A stretch of DNA of 64,000 bases. It comes from Wenzhouxiangella marina (GTDB taxonomy: Bacteria > Pseudomonadota > Gammaproteobacteria > Xanthomonadales > Wenzhouxiangellaceae). Below the pieces are notes generated by a model. The model made no database searches. It saw only the letters and a program-made list of their open reading frames with translations, and had not been told where the DNA came from. Shown here in pieces: positions 1 through 8,639 of this stretch. The stretch spans positions 1,978,501 to 2,042,500 of the forward strand of contig NZ_CP012154.1 of NCBI RefSeq assembly GCF_001187785.1, in the 5' to 3' direction. The first letter of the stretch is position 1; every line of letters starts with the position of its first letter. The position numbers and the translations under genes are program-made.

Positions 1-2
1 TG

Positions 3-701
3 CTGCCGGCGGTGCAGGCCGAGCTCTACGATCTGATCGAGCCCTGCGAGGAATTCCTCGCCATCGACCCCGAGCGCAAGCCCTTCGTCATCCTGATGGT
101 CGGGGTCAACGGCGTCGGCAAGACCACCACGATCGGCAAACTGGCCCGCCGCTATCTCGACGAAGGCAAGTCGGTCATGCTGGCCGCTGGTGACACCTTC
201 CGCGCTGCCGCGGTCGAGCAGCTCAAGGCCTGGGGTGAGCGGCACGGTGTCCCGGTCGTCGCCCAGGGCAGCGGTGCCGACACGGCCGCGGTGATCTACG
301 ACGCCCTGCACTCGGCGAAATCGCGCGGCGTGGACATACTGATCGCCGACACCGCCGGGCGTCTGCACACCCAGGGCCATCTCATGCAGGAGCTGGCCAA
401 GGTGCGTCGGGTGATGCAGAAGATCGACCCCGAGGCACCGCACGAAACCATGCTGGTCGTCGACGCAGGCACGGGACAGAATGCCCTGGCCCAGGCACGC
501 CAGTTCAACGAGGCCGTCCCCTTGACCGGAATCACGGTGACCAAGCTCGACGGCACCGCACGAGGCGGAGTGCTGTTCGCCATCGCCGAGGAGCTCCGCA
601 TCCCGATCCGTTTCATCGGCGTTGGCGAGAGCGCCGCGGATCTGCGTCCGTTCGACGCGGGCACCTTCGTCCACGCCCTGCTGCCCGTCGAGGCGCCCTG
701 A
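3..701 (+). CDS. ftsY: Signal recognition particle receptor FtsY, 3' part (5' end outside window)
   Basis: This is the NG GTPase domain of FtsY, the membrane-associated receptor that docks SRP-ribosome complexes on the Sec translocon for co-translational insertion. The reading frame is open from base 3, so the acidic N-terminal region lies upstream of the window; the GTG at 12 is only an internal valine. Visible motifs are the P-loop GVNGVGKTT, the SRP-type DTFRAAA, DTAGR (G3), [10 protein letters not shown] (G4 region) and the closing FIGVGE...DLRPFD typical of SRP GTPases. It ends 20 bp before mutY on the same strand. Identification is very secure; only the start is missing. Confidence 0.96.
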   Translation: MPAVQAELYDLIEPCEEFLAIDPERKPFVILMVGVNGVGKTTTIGKLARRYLDEGKSVMLAAGDTFRAAAVEQLKAWGERHGVPVVAQGSGADTAAVIYDALHSAKSRGVDILIADTAGRLHTQGHLMQELAKVRRVMQKIDPEAPHETMLVVDAGTGQNALAQARQFNEAVPLTGITVTKLDGTARGGVLFAIAEELRIPIRFIGVGESAADLRPFDAGTFVHALLPVEAP

Positions 702-721
702 CCGAATCCGACGTCAGGCCC

Positions 722-1765
722 ATGAGCTTTTCCGAACGCCTGCTTGCCTGGTGGGAGCGGCACGGCCGCCACGACCTGCCCTGGCAGACCGATCGCAGCC
801 CCTATCGGGTCTGGTTATCCGAGATCATGCTGCAGCAGACGCAGGTCGCCACGGCGAAACCCTACTTCGAGCGATTCACCCAACGATTTCCTGAGCTCGA
901 GGATCTGGCTCGGGCCGAGATCGACGAGGTGCTGGCGCTCTGGTCCGGACTCGGCTACTACGCACGAGCCAGGAACCTGCATCGAAGCGCCGAGCTTTGC
1001 CTGGAACGGCACGATGGCAGCCTGCCCGAGCAGGCCGAGGCCCTGCAGGCCCTGCCCGGCGTCGGCCGCTCGACCGCGAACGCCATCCTGGCCCAGGCCT
1101 GGGATCGCCGGGCACCGATTCTCGATGGCAACGTGAAGCGCGTGCTGGCCCGCCACCGAGCGATCGCGGGCTGGCCCGGGCGCAGCAGTGTCGAGAAGCT
1201 GCTCTGGCAGGCCGCCGAAGAGCTCACGCCCGACAATCGGGCCGCGGACTACACTCAGGCGATCATGGACCTCGGTGCCACGGTCTGCCGACCCCGAAAT
1301 CCCGACTGTCGGCGTTGCCCGGTCGCCGAGGATTGCCGGGCCAGGATCGAAGGCCGCACCGAGGAGCTACCCGGGCGACGGCCGAAGAAGACCCGCCCCC
1401 GACGGCAGGCGGAGTATCTGCTCCTGCGGGATTCAGCCGGTCGCGTGCTGCTGGAACGGCGGCCTCCGGCGGGCATCTGGGGCGGACTCTGGTCATTGCC
1501 CGAACACGACAGCCTGGAACTGTCCGGCGAGCTGGAGCCCCTGCCCTCGCCGGCACCGATGGAACACGAGTTTTCCCACTTCAGCCTGAGGCTTGAGTTC
1601 CACCATGTCAGGCTCGACACCGCGATTCAGGTCGAAGATCGGGTAACGGCCTGGCTGAACATCGCTGAGGCGCTCGAGCGCGGACTGCCTCGACCGATGC
1701 GCGCCTTGCTCGAATGCCTCGACGAATCCGATCCAGGCCAGGCGGCCAGGGACAGGCTCAGATGA
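722..1765 (+). CDS. mutY: A/G-specific adenine DNA glycosylase MutY
   Basis: Removes adenine mispaired with 8-oxoguanine or G, the second line of the GO base-excision repair system. The 347-residue protein has the helix-hairpin-helix/GPD core with LPGVGRSTANAI, the N-terminal catalytic Glu in EIMLQQTQV, the catalytic Asp at residue 135 (ILDGNVKRV) and a [4Fe-4S] cluster motif C189-x6-C196-x2-C199-x5-C205. The C-terminal third carries the NUDIX-like 8-oxoG recognition domain (ERRPPAGIWGGLWSLPE). Length is normal for MutY. Its stop overlaps by 8 bp the stop of the convergent response-regulator gene. Confidence 0.97.
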   Translation: MSFSERLLAWWERHGRHDLPWQTDRSPYRVWLSEIMLQQTQVATAKPYFERFTQRFPELEDLARAEIDEVLALWSGLGYYARARNLHRSAELCLERHDGSLPEQAEALQALPGVGRSTANAILAQAWDRRAPILDGNVKRVLARHRAIAGWPGRSSVEKLLWQAAEELTPDNRAADYTQAIMDLGATVCRPRNPDCRRCPVAEDCRARIEGRTEELPGRRPKKTRPRRQAEYLLLRDSAGRVLLERRPPAGIWGGLWSLPEHDSLELSGELEPLPSPAPMEHEFSHFSLRLEFHHVRLDTAIQVEDRVTAWLNIAEALERGLPRPMRALLECLDESDPGQAARDRLR

Positions 1766-2402
1766 TCCTCAAGGTGATGGCCTTGAGTACCGCCCGCGTC
1801 CGATCCCGGGTACCCAGCTTGGCGAGAATGTCCGAGACGTAGTTCTTCACCGTTCCTTCGGCCAGATGAATCGTGTTGGCGATCTCACGGTTCGAATAGC
1901 CACCGGCCAGCAGGCGCAGAATCTCGATCTCTCTCGGCCCGAAGGGTTCGACCGGCGCGCTCTGATCATCGTAGCGGTAGTGCCCGCGCACCCGATCCGT
2001 GGTCACCGGCTGCAGCAGGCTCCCGCCCGCGACCACTTCGCGAATCGCTGCCTCCAGGTCCGGGGGCTCGATATCCTTGAGCAGAAAGCCCTGCGCGCCG
2101 GCTTCGGCCGCCCGGGGCAGCAGATCGTCGTCATCGAAGGTGGTCAACAGGAGCACCGGGACCGATTGACCCGAGCGACGGAGCTGCCGGGTCATCTCGA
2201 TCCCGTCGAGTACCGGCATGCGGATATCGGAGATGACCAGATCGACCGCTTCGCTCGCCAGCAGCTCGATCATGGCCTGGCCCGAATCCGCTTCGGCCAC
2301 GACCCGGCAATCGGCGATACCGGCCAGGATGGCTTTCAGACCTTCACGGACCATCACCTGGTCGTCGGCAAGGGCAATCCGGATGGGCGCTGCTTGACTC
2401 AT
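1758..2402 (-). CDS. NarL/LuxR-family response regulator (DesR-like)
   Basis: DNA-binding output of a two-component system. The 214-residue protein starts MSQAAPIRIALADD, has an N-terminal receiver domain with acidic pocket ADD, phospho-acceptor D59 (VISDIRMP) and conserved Lys in FLLKDI, then a C-terminal LuxR helix-turn-helix (GPREIEILRLLAGGYSNREIA...GTVKNYVSDILAKLG). The frame is open upstream to 2537, but the ATG at 2402 is chosen because it gives the standard receiver start and overlaps the kinase stop (ATGA). It is co-transcribed with that kinase. Target genes are unknown; the divergent membrane gene and the repeat at 3599-3635 are candidates. Confidence 0.92.
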   Translation of the reverse strand: MSQAAPIRIALADDQVMVREGLKAILAGIADCRVVAEADSGQAMIELLASEAVDLVISDIRMPVLDGIEMTRQLRRSGQSVPVLLLTTFDDDDLLPRAAEAGAQGFLLKDIEPPDLEAAIREVVAGGSLLQPVTTDRVRGHYRYDDQSAPVEPFGPREIEILRLLAGGYSNREIANTIHLAEGTVKNYVSDILAKLGTRDRTRAVLKAITLRII

Positions 2403-3544
2403 GGCGCGATGCTCACGGGCAGCCAGGCGGACAGGTGCAGCCCGCCGCGAGACGAAGGCTCCAGGGACAGGCCGCCACCGAGCAGTTCCAGCCGCTCGCG
2501 CATGCCCTTCAATCCCAGGCCGGGCCGGATCGGCCACTTGAGCTGCCCATCATCGTCCAGGCCCAGTCGCCAGCGATCGCCATCTCGAGCCAGGTGGAGC
2601 CAGACATGCCTGGCGCGACCGTGGCGGGCGGCATTCGTCAGCCCTTCCTGAACCACGCGCATCAGGGTCTCGGCGTCGCCGACTCGGTCCACTTTGACCT
2701 CGGGCTCGATCTCCAGCTCTAGGCTCAGGCCGCTGAGCGGTGCCGCAAGCTGGCGAAAGCCTTCTTCCAGAGACAGGCCGTCGCTGATGCGCAGCTGTCG
2801 AACCACGGCGCGAAGATCGTCCAGCAGCTCGCCGGCCAGCGCATCGGCCGCTTCCAGCCTGTCACGATGCCCCACCTCGCCCTGCTGGCGAAGTGCGCGC
2901 AGATTCATGCGCAGTGCGGTGAGTTTGTGGCCGGCCACGTCATGCAGCTCCCGCGACAGGCGGAGCCGCTCCTGGTCGCGCGCACTCTGGTCGAGCAGGT
3001 GTCGAGTGGCCATGAGATCGGCGTTGACCCGGCGCAGCTCATCGGCCATCTCCTCGCTTTCGGCCGCGTAGCGCAGGACCAGCAGCGCGAAGGCCTGAAA
3101 AGCACCGTAGGCGGCGAGACTGACGATGGCGGACGACAGGCTGAGATTCCACACCGTCAGCAGCAAGACGAAGTAGACGGCATTGAGCGCCAGCAGCAGA
3201 ATGCGCGCCCAGGTCCAGGAAAATCGCGTGACGAACAGGCTGACCACGAGGATCATCAGAATCGGCGAGGAGCCCGACCGGCCAAGGGCCAGCAGGCCGA
3301 TCAAGGAACCGCTCAGCACCAGCATCTGGACCACGCTTTGCCACGTCCAGCGGCCCTCCTCCTCGCTCCAGAGGAACCAGACCCAGGCCACCAGGAAGGC
3401 CAGCAGCAGCGCATCGGCCCACCAACCCGGCCCCAGCGAGGCGCCGAACAGGCGCGAGTTCGAATACCAGACGGCCGACCAGGCGACGTAGGAGGCGAGC
3501 GCCAGCGGCGAGAGGATTCTTTGCGAGGGGGACTTGGCGTGCAT
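2399..3544 (-). CDS. Membrane sensor histidine kinase, HisKA_3 (DesK/NarX class)
   Basis: Sensor partner of the response regulator. Residues about 10-160 form several hydrophobic membrane segments with no recognisable periplasmic domain, as in DesK-type sensors that read membrane state. A short coiled coil follows, then the HisKA_3 dimerisation box SRELHDVAGHKLTALRMNL with phospho-accepting H201, and an HATPase_c domain (VVQEGLTNAARHGRA, GLDDDGQ, GLGLKGMRERLELLGGGL). Length is 381 aa. The stop overlaps the regulator start by 4 bp, so translation is probably coupled. The signal cannot be read from the sequence. Confidence 0.9.
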   Translation of the reverse strand: MHAKSPSQRILSPLALASYVAWSAVWYSNSRLFGASLGPGWWADALLLAFLVAWVWFLWSEEEGRWTWQSVVQMLVLSGSLIGLLALGRSGSSPILMILVVSLFVTRFSWTWARILLLALNAVYFVLLLTVWNLSLSSAIVSLAAYGAFQAFALLVLRYAAESEEMADELRRVNADLMATRHLLDQSARDQERLRLSRELHDVAGHKLTALRMNLRALRQQGEVGHRDRLEAADALAGELLDDLRAVVRQLRISDGLSLEEGFRQLAAPLSGLSLELEIEPEVKVDRVGDAETLMRVVQEGLTNAARHGRARHVWLHLARDGDRWRLGLDDDGQLKWPIRPGLGLKGMRERLELLGGGLSLEPSSRGGLHLSAWLPVSIAP

Positions 3545-3598
3545 GCATCAAGGTATAGCCACAAGACTCCGGCCAGGCAAGCCTTGCGGCGCGATTCA

Positions 3599-3635
3599 TG
3601 ACTTCCGGCACCCTGGATCGCTGACTTCCGGCACC
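3599..3635. promoter_or_regulatory. Direct repeat in the divergent kinase/DUF2306 intergenic region, candidate operator
   Basis: The 14-mer TGACTTCCGGCACC occurs twice, at 3599-3612 and 3622-3635, a 23-bp period that is about two helical turns. It lies between the kinase gene and the divergent membrane gene at 3692. Tandem sites with this phasing suit a dimeric response regulator, but binding is inference. Confidence 0.35.
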
Positions 3636-3691
3636 TGAACGAGCCCGACGGGCACGCGAAGCTGTAGCCACGCTCACAAGAGGACTCCGCC

Positions 3692-4390
3692 ATGACCCTG
3701 TCTTCCTTCGCCATGCCCCATCTCATCGCCGGGAGCGCCGCACTGCTGCTGTTCTGGATCGCGGTGTTCAAGCGCAAGGGAACGGCCATTCACCGAAAGA
3801 TCGGTCAGGCCTACCTGGCGTGCATGAGCATCGTGGTCCTCACGGGAATTCCGTTGACGCTCCACCTGTTCCTGACGGGCCATACGATCACCGCTGTGTT
3901 CCTCGGCTACCTGGTGATCCTCGTCAGTCTGGCCTGCGTGAACAGCGTGCGGGCGATTCGCTACAAGCGAGACCGCGCCGGCTACTACGGACTCGGCCAT
4001 CGCCTGGCCGTCGGCGTGCTGGCCGCCGCCGGAATCGCCGTGATGGTCGTGGGCTGGAACTCCGGCGCCGCAGCCATCCTGATTCCCTTCGGGGCCCTCG
4101 GGCCCTGGAATCTGTTCGTCCTGATTCGCGATCTCGGAAAGCGGGATGTCGCGCCCAACTGGTGGCTGAAGGAGCACTATGGCGCGATGATCGGCAACGG
4201 CATCGCGACCCATATCGCCTTTTCGCAGATCGGCCTGTCGCGACTGCTCCCCGGGCAGAGCGATCTTGTCGCGATGCTCGGCTGGCTGCTGCCGCTGGGT
4301 ATCGGGCTGACGGCGATCGTGATGCTCGACCGCAGGTACCGACGCCCGGCTGTTAGAATTCCGGCTCCCTCAAGCGCTCCGAGCCATTGA
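3692..4390 (+). CDS. DUF2306-like integral membrane protein
   Basis: A 232-residue protein with about seven hydrophobic segments, beginning with a membrane helix directly after the N-terminus. The loop HRKIGQAYLACM between the first two helices and the conserved spacing of NSVRAIRYKRD...GHR resemble the DUF2306/YozB-like family of uncharacterised bacterial membrane proteins. A purine-rich AGAGGA precedes the ATG. It is divergent from the two-component system, which suggests, but does not show, that it is a target. The DNA of its last codons leads straight into yggX seven bases later. No catalytic motif was recognised. Confidence 0.6.
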   Translation: MTLSSFAMPHLIAGSAALLLFWIAVFKRKGTAIHRKIGQAYLACMSIVVLTGIPLTLHLFLTGHTITAVFLGYLVILVSLACVNSVRAIRYKRDRAGYYGLGHRLAVGVLAAAGIAVMVVGWNSGAAAILIPFGALGPWNLFVLIRDLGKRDVAPNWWLKEHYGAMIGNGIATHIAFSQIGLSRLLPGQSDLVAMLGWLLPLGIGLTAIVMLDRRYRRPAVRIPAPSSAPSH

Positions 4391-4397
4391 CTGAACG

Positions 4398-4673
4398 ATG
4401 AGCAGAACCGTGCACTGCCAATTCCTCGGCGAAGAGGCCGAGGGCCTGGACCGAGCGCCCCTGCCGGGGCCGCTCGGACAACGCATCTACGACGGGATCT
4501 CGAAGCGCGCCTGGCAGAAGTGGCTGGCGCACCAGACCATGCTGATCAACGAGAAGCGACTGAGCCCGATCGATCCTGAACATCGACGCTACCTGATCGC
4601 TCAGGCCGAAGCCTTTCTGTTCGGAGGGAACGTCGATCAGGCGGAAGGCTACGTGCCGCCCGATTCCGACTGA
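4398..4673 (+). CDS. yggX: Probable Fe(2+)-trafficking protein YggX
   Basis: Small cytosolic protein that in enterobacteria protects Fe-S clusters from oxidants and supports iron trafficking. The 91-residue sequence matches the family over its whole length: conserved Cys near the N-terminus ([15 protein letters not shown]), [19 protein letters not shown], a [11 protein letters not shown] helix and the C-terminal EAFLFGG segment. In many gammaproteobacteria yggX lies next to mutY; here the two-component and DUF2306 genes are inserted between them. It starts 7 bp after the upstream stop and is probably co-transcribed with it. Confidence 0.95.
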   Translation: MSRTVHCQFLGEEAEGLDRAPLPGPLGQRIYDGISKRAWQKWLAHQTMLINEKRLSPIDPEHRRYLIAQAEAFLFGGNVDQAEGYVPPDSD

Positions 4674-4739
4674 CTGGCCGAACGCACTAGTCCAACTGAC
4701 CAGTCGAAAGGCCAATACGAACTGGCGCCCAGGCGCGGC

Positions 4740-5225
4740 TCAGGAACCGTCGTCGTCCTCGACGTCCACGCTGACCCGTCGAGCAGCGCCATCCTCTCCC
4801 GTCTCGCGATAGAGCGCTTCGATTTCCTCACGCGCCGCCGCGTAGTCGACCGGCCGAAGGCTCATGATCCGACACTCCACCCCACCCAGGCTGACCCGAT
4901 CGAAACGGTCGATGCTCAGACCGGTCAGGGAGCGGATCGCCAGATGATCTGCAGATCTGAGCTCGAGGTGGCAAGGTGCCGACAGCCCGAGCAGAACGTG
5001 ACGACTGGCGCCCAACTCGAGCAACACGTATTCATCGCCGATCGGCTGCCAACCTCGAATGACGCCCGAGTAGCGAATGCGCTGCGTTTCGGGACCGGCG
5101 TGTCGCAGATAGATCTGCTCCAGTTCGAGGCGACTGGGACCCTGGGTCGCACAGGCTGACAGCAGCGAGGCGATGACGAGTGTCATGACCATTTTCATGA
5201 CGGGGGTGATATCGAGTCTGACCAT
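4740..5225 (-). CDS. DUF6491-like lipoprotein of unknown function
   Basis: A 161-residue predicted lipoprotein. A positively charged N-terminus and hydrophobic stretch end in the lipobox LLSAC (Cys25). The mature part has the pattern of the DUF6491 family (GWQPIGDEYVLLEL, a conserved Cys in APCHLELRSADHLAIRS and another in VECRIMSLRPVD). The frame is open to 5549, but the ATG at 5225 has a strong AAGGAG ribosome site and gives a proper signal peptide; a second ATG at 5198 is also possible. The C-terminus is acidic (VEDDDGS). It converges with yggX, with 66 bp and no clear hairpin between them. Confidence 0.7.
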   Translation of the reverse strand: MVRLDITPVMKMVMTLVIASLLSACATQGPSRLELEQIYLRHAGPETQRIRYSGVIRGWQPIGDEYVLLELGASRHVLLGLSAPCHLELRSADHLAIRSLTGLSIDRFDRVSLGGVECRIMSLRPVDYAAAREEIEALYRETGEDGAARRVSVDVEDDDGS

Positions 5226-5334
5226 GCTCCTTCTCCTTGATGCGGCGTCGCGGCGCTGATGGCGACAAGATACTGAATCATCGCCCTTTTCCTGACAGAC
5301 CCTAGCCACCCTGAAAAAGTTTCGCCCGCAATGG

Positions 5335-5365
5335 TTGACTTCGGCGCCTCGAACCGTTCTAATAT
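5335..5365 (+). promoter_or_regulatory. Sigma-70-type promoter of tRNA-Phe
   Basis: TTGACT at 5335-5340 is followed after 17 bp by TCTAAT (5358-5363), which overlaps TAATAT (5360-5365). The stretch immediately downstream is GC-rich (CGCGCTTCGCGGCGCC), the kind of discriminator found at stringently controlled stable-RNA promoters. The tRNA begins about 35 bp further on. Confidence 0.7.
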
Positions 5366-5405
5366 CGCGCTTCGCGGCGCCTTGCGCTGCGGGCAGAAAA
5401 ACCAA

Positions 5406-5481
5406 GGCCAGGTAGCTCAGTTGGTAGAGCAGCGGATTGAAAATCCGCGTGTCGGCGGTTCGATTCCGTCCCTGGCCACCA
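5406..5481 (+). tRNA. tRNA-Phe (GAA)
   Basis: A complete 76-nt cloverleaf with a 7-bp acceptor stem (GGCCAGG/CCTGGCC), D-loop AGCTCAGTTGGTAGAGC, anticodon loop carrying GAA, T-loop GGTTCGATTCC and an encoded CCA end. It stands alone between the divergent lipoprotein gene and prmC. Confidence 0.98.
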
Positions 5482-5560
5482 TCTTCCCCCCTGCTACAGA
5501 CCCACGCCTCCGCTAGCGGACCACTGCAAGCGCATGGCGCCCTGAGCAAGCTGCAAGGCC

Positions 5561-6394
5561 ATGACCCAGCTCAGCTATCGGCAACTGCTCGATCGTCATC
5601 GACCACGGCTCGACGATCCCTCGGAAGCGGAGTTGCTGCTGGTTCGCGCCCTGGGCAAATCCCGCGCCTGGCTGTACGCGCACTACGATGACCCGGTGAC
5701 CCACGGGCCGGAAACCGAACGATTTCTGGCCTGGATCGAACAGCGCGCCGCCGGGCAGCCCGTCGCCTATCTGCTCGGCGAGCGAGAGTTCTACGGACGC
5801 AGCTTCCAGGTGTCTCCTGCAGTACTCATTCCCCGACCCGAGACCGAATTGCTCGTCGACCTCGCGCTCGAACTGAGCCTGTCGCCGCCTTGCTCGGCCC
5901 TGGATATCGGGACGGGTTCCGGCGCCATCGCCCTCACCCTGGCCGCCGAGCGACCAGACTGGCATCTGACCGCTACCGATCTTTCCGAGGCGGCGCTTCG
6001 GATCGCGGCCGGCAATCGTGATCAGCTGGGCTTGTCGAAGGTCGAACTGCTTCGTGGTGACCTGTTCGAAGCGATCGGCGACCGGACCTTCGATCTGATC
6101 GTCAGCAACCCGCCCTACATCGCCGAGGGAGATCCGCACCTGGATCGAGGCGACCTTCGCTTCGAGCCCGCCATGGCTCTGAGCAGCGGCCAGGATGGTC
6201 TGGCCCTGATCGACCGGCTGATCGAAGAGGCGCCGAGCCACCTGAAGCGGGGTGGTTTCCTGCTGATCGAGCATGGTCACGATCAGGCCGAGCAGCTCCG
6301 TCGGCGACTGGCTGCCGCAGGGTTTGCTCAGGCGCAGTCGTGGCGTGATCTGGCGGGAATCGAGCGGGTCAGCGGGGCCTGCTGGCCCGGCTGA
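5561..6394 (+). CDS. prmC: Peptide chain release factor N5-glutamine methyltransferase PrmC
   Basis: Methylates the Gln of the GGQ motif in RF1/RF2, improving peptide release. The 277-residue protein has the N-terminal helical substrate-binding domain (EAELLLVRALGKSRAWLYAH...PVAYLLGEREFYGRSF) and a Rossmann methyltransferase domain with the SAM motif ALDIGTGSGAIALTLA and the glutamine-methyltransferase signature SNPPYIAEGDPHL. The ATG follows tRNA-Phe by 80 bp. prmC often sits next to prfA; that neighbour is absent here. Confidence 0.95.
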   Translation: MTQLSYRQLLDRHRPRLDDPSEAELLLVRALGKSRAWLYAHYDDPVTHGPETERFLAWIEQRAAGQPVAYLLGEREFYGRSFQVSPAVLIPRPETELLVDLALELSLSPPCSALDIGTGSGAIALTLAAERPDWHLTATDLSEAALRIAAGNRDQLGLSKVELLRGDLFEAIGDRTFDLIVSNPPYIAEGDPHLDRGDLRFEPAMALSSGQDGLALIDRLIEEAPSHLKRGGFLLIEHGHDQAEQLRRRLAAAGFAQAQSWRDLAGIERVSGACWPG

Positions 6395-6484
6395 TTTCGT
6401 CGACGAGCGATTTCCTGCCCTGAACGAAAGCTGAGCTAAGATGAGCCGGTCTCCTGGACCATCTCACCAAGCAGGCCCAACCGC

Positions 6485-8620
6485 ATGTCACGCTCCTTCC
6501 TCGCGCGCCTCGCGATTCTGTCCATCTTCATCGCCGGTGTCGCGGCCTTCGTCGCCTTCGATCTGGGCCAGTACCTGAGCCTGGAGAGCCTGCGCGCGCA
6601 CAGGGACCAGCTGCTGGGTTTCGTTGCCGCCAACTTCCAGACGACCCTGGCCGTTTACATCATCCTGTACGTGATCATGGCCGCGCTCTCGGTTCCCGGG
6701 GCGGCCGTCATGACCCTGGCCGGGGGCGCCCTGTTCGGTCTGCTGGCCGGCACCATCGCGGTCAGCTTCGCGTCCAGCATCGGCGCGACCCTCGTCTTCC
6801 TGGCCGCGCGTTTCCTTTTTCGAGACTCGATCGAGAAGCGCTTCGGACAGCGCCTGGAGGCGATCAATCGCGGCGTGGAGCGCGATGGCGCGTTCTACCT
6901 TCTCGCCCTGCGTCTCGTGCCGGTCTTTCCGTTCTGGCTGATCAACCTGTTGATGGCCCTGACCAGGCTGAAACCCTGGACCTTCTACTGGGTCAGTCAG
7001 CTCGGCATGCTTCCGGCCACCCTGGTCTTCGTCAATGCCGGCACCCAGCTGGCCCAGGTCGACAGCCTCGGAGACGTGCTCTCTCCGGGTCTGATCGGAG
7101 CACTCGCCCTGCTGGGGCTGCTTCCGCTGCTGCTGCGCTGGTTGCTCGGCCTGCTGCAGCGAAGAAAGGTCTATCGGGGACACCGCAGACCGCGCCGCTT
7201 CGACTACAACCTGATCGTGATCGGGGCTGGAGCTGCCGGGCTCGTTTCTTCCTACATCGCGGCCACGGTCAGGGCGCGCGTGGCCCTGATCGAGAAGCAG
7301 TCGATGGGAGGGGATTGCCTGAACACCGGTTGCGTGCCCTCGAAGGCCCTCATCCGAACCAGCCGCCTGCTGGCCGAGGCGCGCGCCAGCCAGCGCTACG
7401 GCATTCGCGAGATGCACGCCGAGTTCGACTTCGGCGAGGTGATGGCGCGCCTGCGCAAGGTCATCGAGAAGATCGCCCCGCATGACTCGGTGGAGCGCTA
7501 TACGCGCCTGGGAGTCGACGTGATCCAGGGCCATGCCCGTCTGGTGAGCCCCTGGGAAGTCGAAGTGGACGGCCGCCGGATCAGCGCGCGCTCCATCGTG
7601 CTCGCCACCGGCGCCGAACCGCTGGTTCCCGATCTTCCCGGCCTGGACCAGGTGCCCTATCGAACCTCCGACACCCTCTGGGACCTGGAGGACCTGCCCG
7701 AGCGACTCTGCGTGCTCGGCGGCGGGCCGATCGGCGCCGAACTGGCCCAGGCCTTCGCCCGCCTGGGTAGTCGAGTCAGCCTGATCGAGATGAGCGATCG
7801 CCTGCTCCCTCGCGAAGACCCCGAGGCCGGCGAACTGCTCGCCGGTCATCTCGAAGCCGACGGCGTGGCGCTGGCCACGGGGCATCGCGCCCTGCGCGTG
7901 GAAACCGGCCGACTGATCTGCGAGCACCAGGGCAAGGAAGTCGGCTTCGAGTTCGACGAGCTGCTGATCGCCCTCGGCCGCAAGGCCAGGATCTCGGGCT
8001 ACGGCCTGGAATCCCTCGGCGTCAGGATCAAGGGCAACGGCCTGATCGACACGGACGGCTTCCAGCGCAGCAGTTTTCCCAACATCTACGTCTGCGGCGA
8101 TGCCGCCGGCCCCTACCAGTTCACGCACGTGGCTTCCCACCAGGCCTGGTCCGCCGCGGTGAACGCCCTGATCGCTCCCTGGTGGTCGTTTCGCACCAGC
8201 TACCGAGCGATTCCCTGGGTGACCTACACGGACCCGGAGATCGCACGAGTGGGTTTGAGCGAGACCGAAGCCCGCGATCAGGGAATCGAACACGAGGTCA
8301 CCGTCTATGGCCTCGATGATCTGGACCGGGCCATCGCCGATAGCGCCGACTACGGCTTCGTCAAGGTGCTGACCGAACCCGGCAAGGACCGCATACTGGG
8401 CGTGACGATCGTTGGTGCTCACGCCGGTGAAATGCTGCCCGAATTCGTCCTCGCCATGACCCGGGGCCTTGGACTGAATGCCATCATGGGCACGATCCAC
8501 GTCTACCCGACCTTCAGCGAAGGCAACAAGTACGCTGCGGGAGAGTGGAAGAAAGCGCACAAACCGGAACGTCTGCTGGCCATCGCAAGACGATACTTCG
8601 ACTGGCGCCGCGGCCGATGA
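6485..8620 (+). CDS. Fusion of TVP38/TMEM64 membrane protein with FAD-dependent disulfide oxidoreductase
   Basis: A 711-residue two-part protein. Residues 1 to about 230 are a TVP38/TMEM64 (VTT/DedA-like) membrane domain with hydrophobic helices and the conserved ALRLVPVFPFWLINL stretch. Residues from about 240 form a class I pyridine nucleotide-disulfide oxidoreductase: FAD fold VIGAGAAGLVSS, redox pair C278-x4-C283 in GGDCLNTGCVPSK, NAD(P)H fold VLGGGPIGAELAQAF, second FAD motif NIYVCGDAAG and a C-terminal dimerisation domain with a HVYPTFSE variant of the usual HPTxxE. The part resembles mercuric/lipoamide reductases but lacks a paired C-terminal cysteine, so mercury is unlikely. This fusion is known in proteobacteria; its substrate is not. 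It starts at ATG 6485 and is followed by coaE. Confidence 0.88.
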   Translation: MSRSFLARLAILSIFIAGVAAFVAFDLGQYLSLESLRAHRDQLLGFVAANFQTTLAVYIILYVIMAALSVPGAAVMTLAGGALFGLLAGTIAVSFASSIGATLVFLAARFLFRDSIEKRFGQRLEAINRGVERDGAFYLLALRLVPVFPFWLINLLMALTRLKPWTFYWVSQLGMLPATLVFVNAGTQLAQVDSLGDVLSPGLIGALALLGLLPLLLRWLLGLLQRRKVYRGHRRPRRFDYNLIVIGAGAAGLVSSYIAATVRARVALIEKQSMGGDCLNTGCVPSKALIRTSRLLAEARASQRYGIREMHAEFDFGEVMARLRKVIEKIAPHDSVERYTRLGVDVIQGHARLVSPWEVEVDGRRISARSIVLATGAEPLVPDLPGLDQVPYRTSDTLWDLEDLPERLCVLGGGPIGAELAQAFARLGSRVSLIEMSDRLLPREDPEAGELLAGHLEADGVALATGHRALRVETGRLICEHQGKEVGFEFDELLIALGRKARISGYGLESLGVRIKGNGLIDTDGFQRSSFPNIYVCGDAAGPYQFTHVASHQAWSAAVNALIAPWWSFRTSYRAIPWVTYTDPEIARVGLSETEARDQGIEHEVTVYGLDDLDRAIADSADYGFVKVLTEPGKDRILGVTIVGAHAGEMLPEFVLAMTRGLGLNAIMGTIHVYPTFSEGNKYAAGEWKKAHKPERLLAIARRYFDWRRGR

Positions 8621-8639
8621 GCCCGGCGAAGGAGGCGCA

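Noticed and set aside
5331-5516. 61-codon ORF across tRNA-Phe
   Set aside because: Its product is the well-known false translation of a tRNA gene.
6488-8560. 690-codon antisense frame within the TVP38-FAD fusion gene
   Set aside because: Shadow of a gene with clear motifs; no ribosome site or family resemblance.
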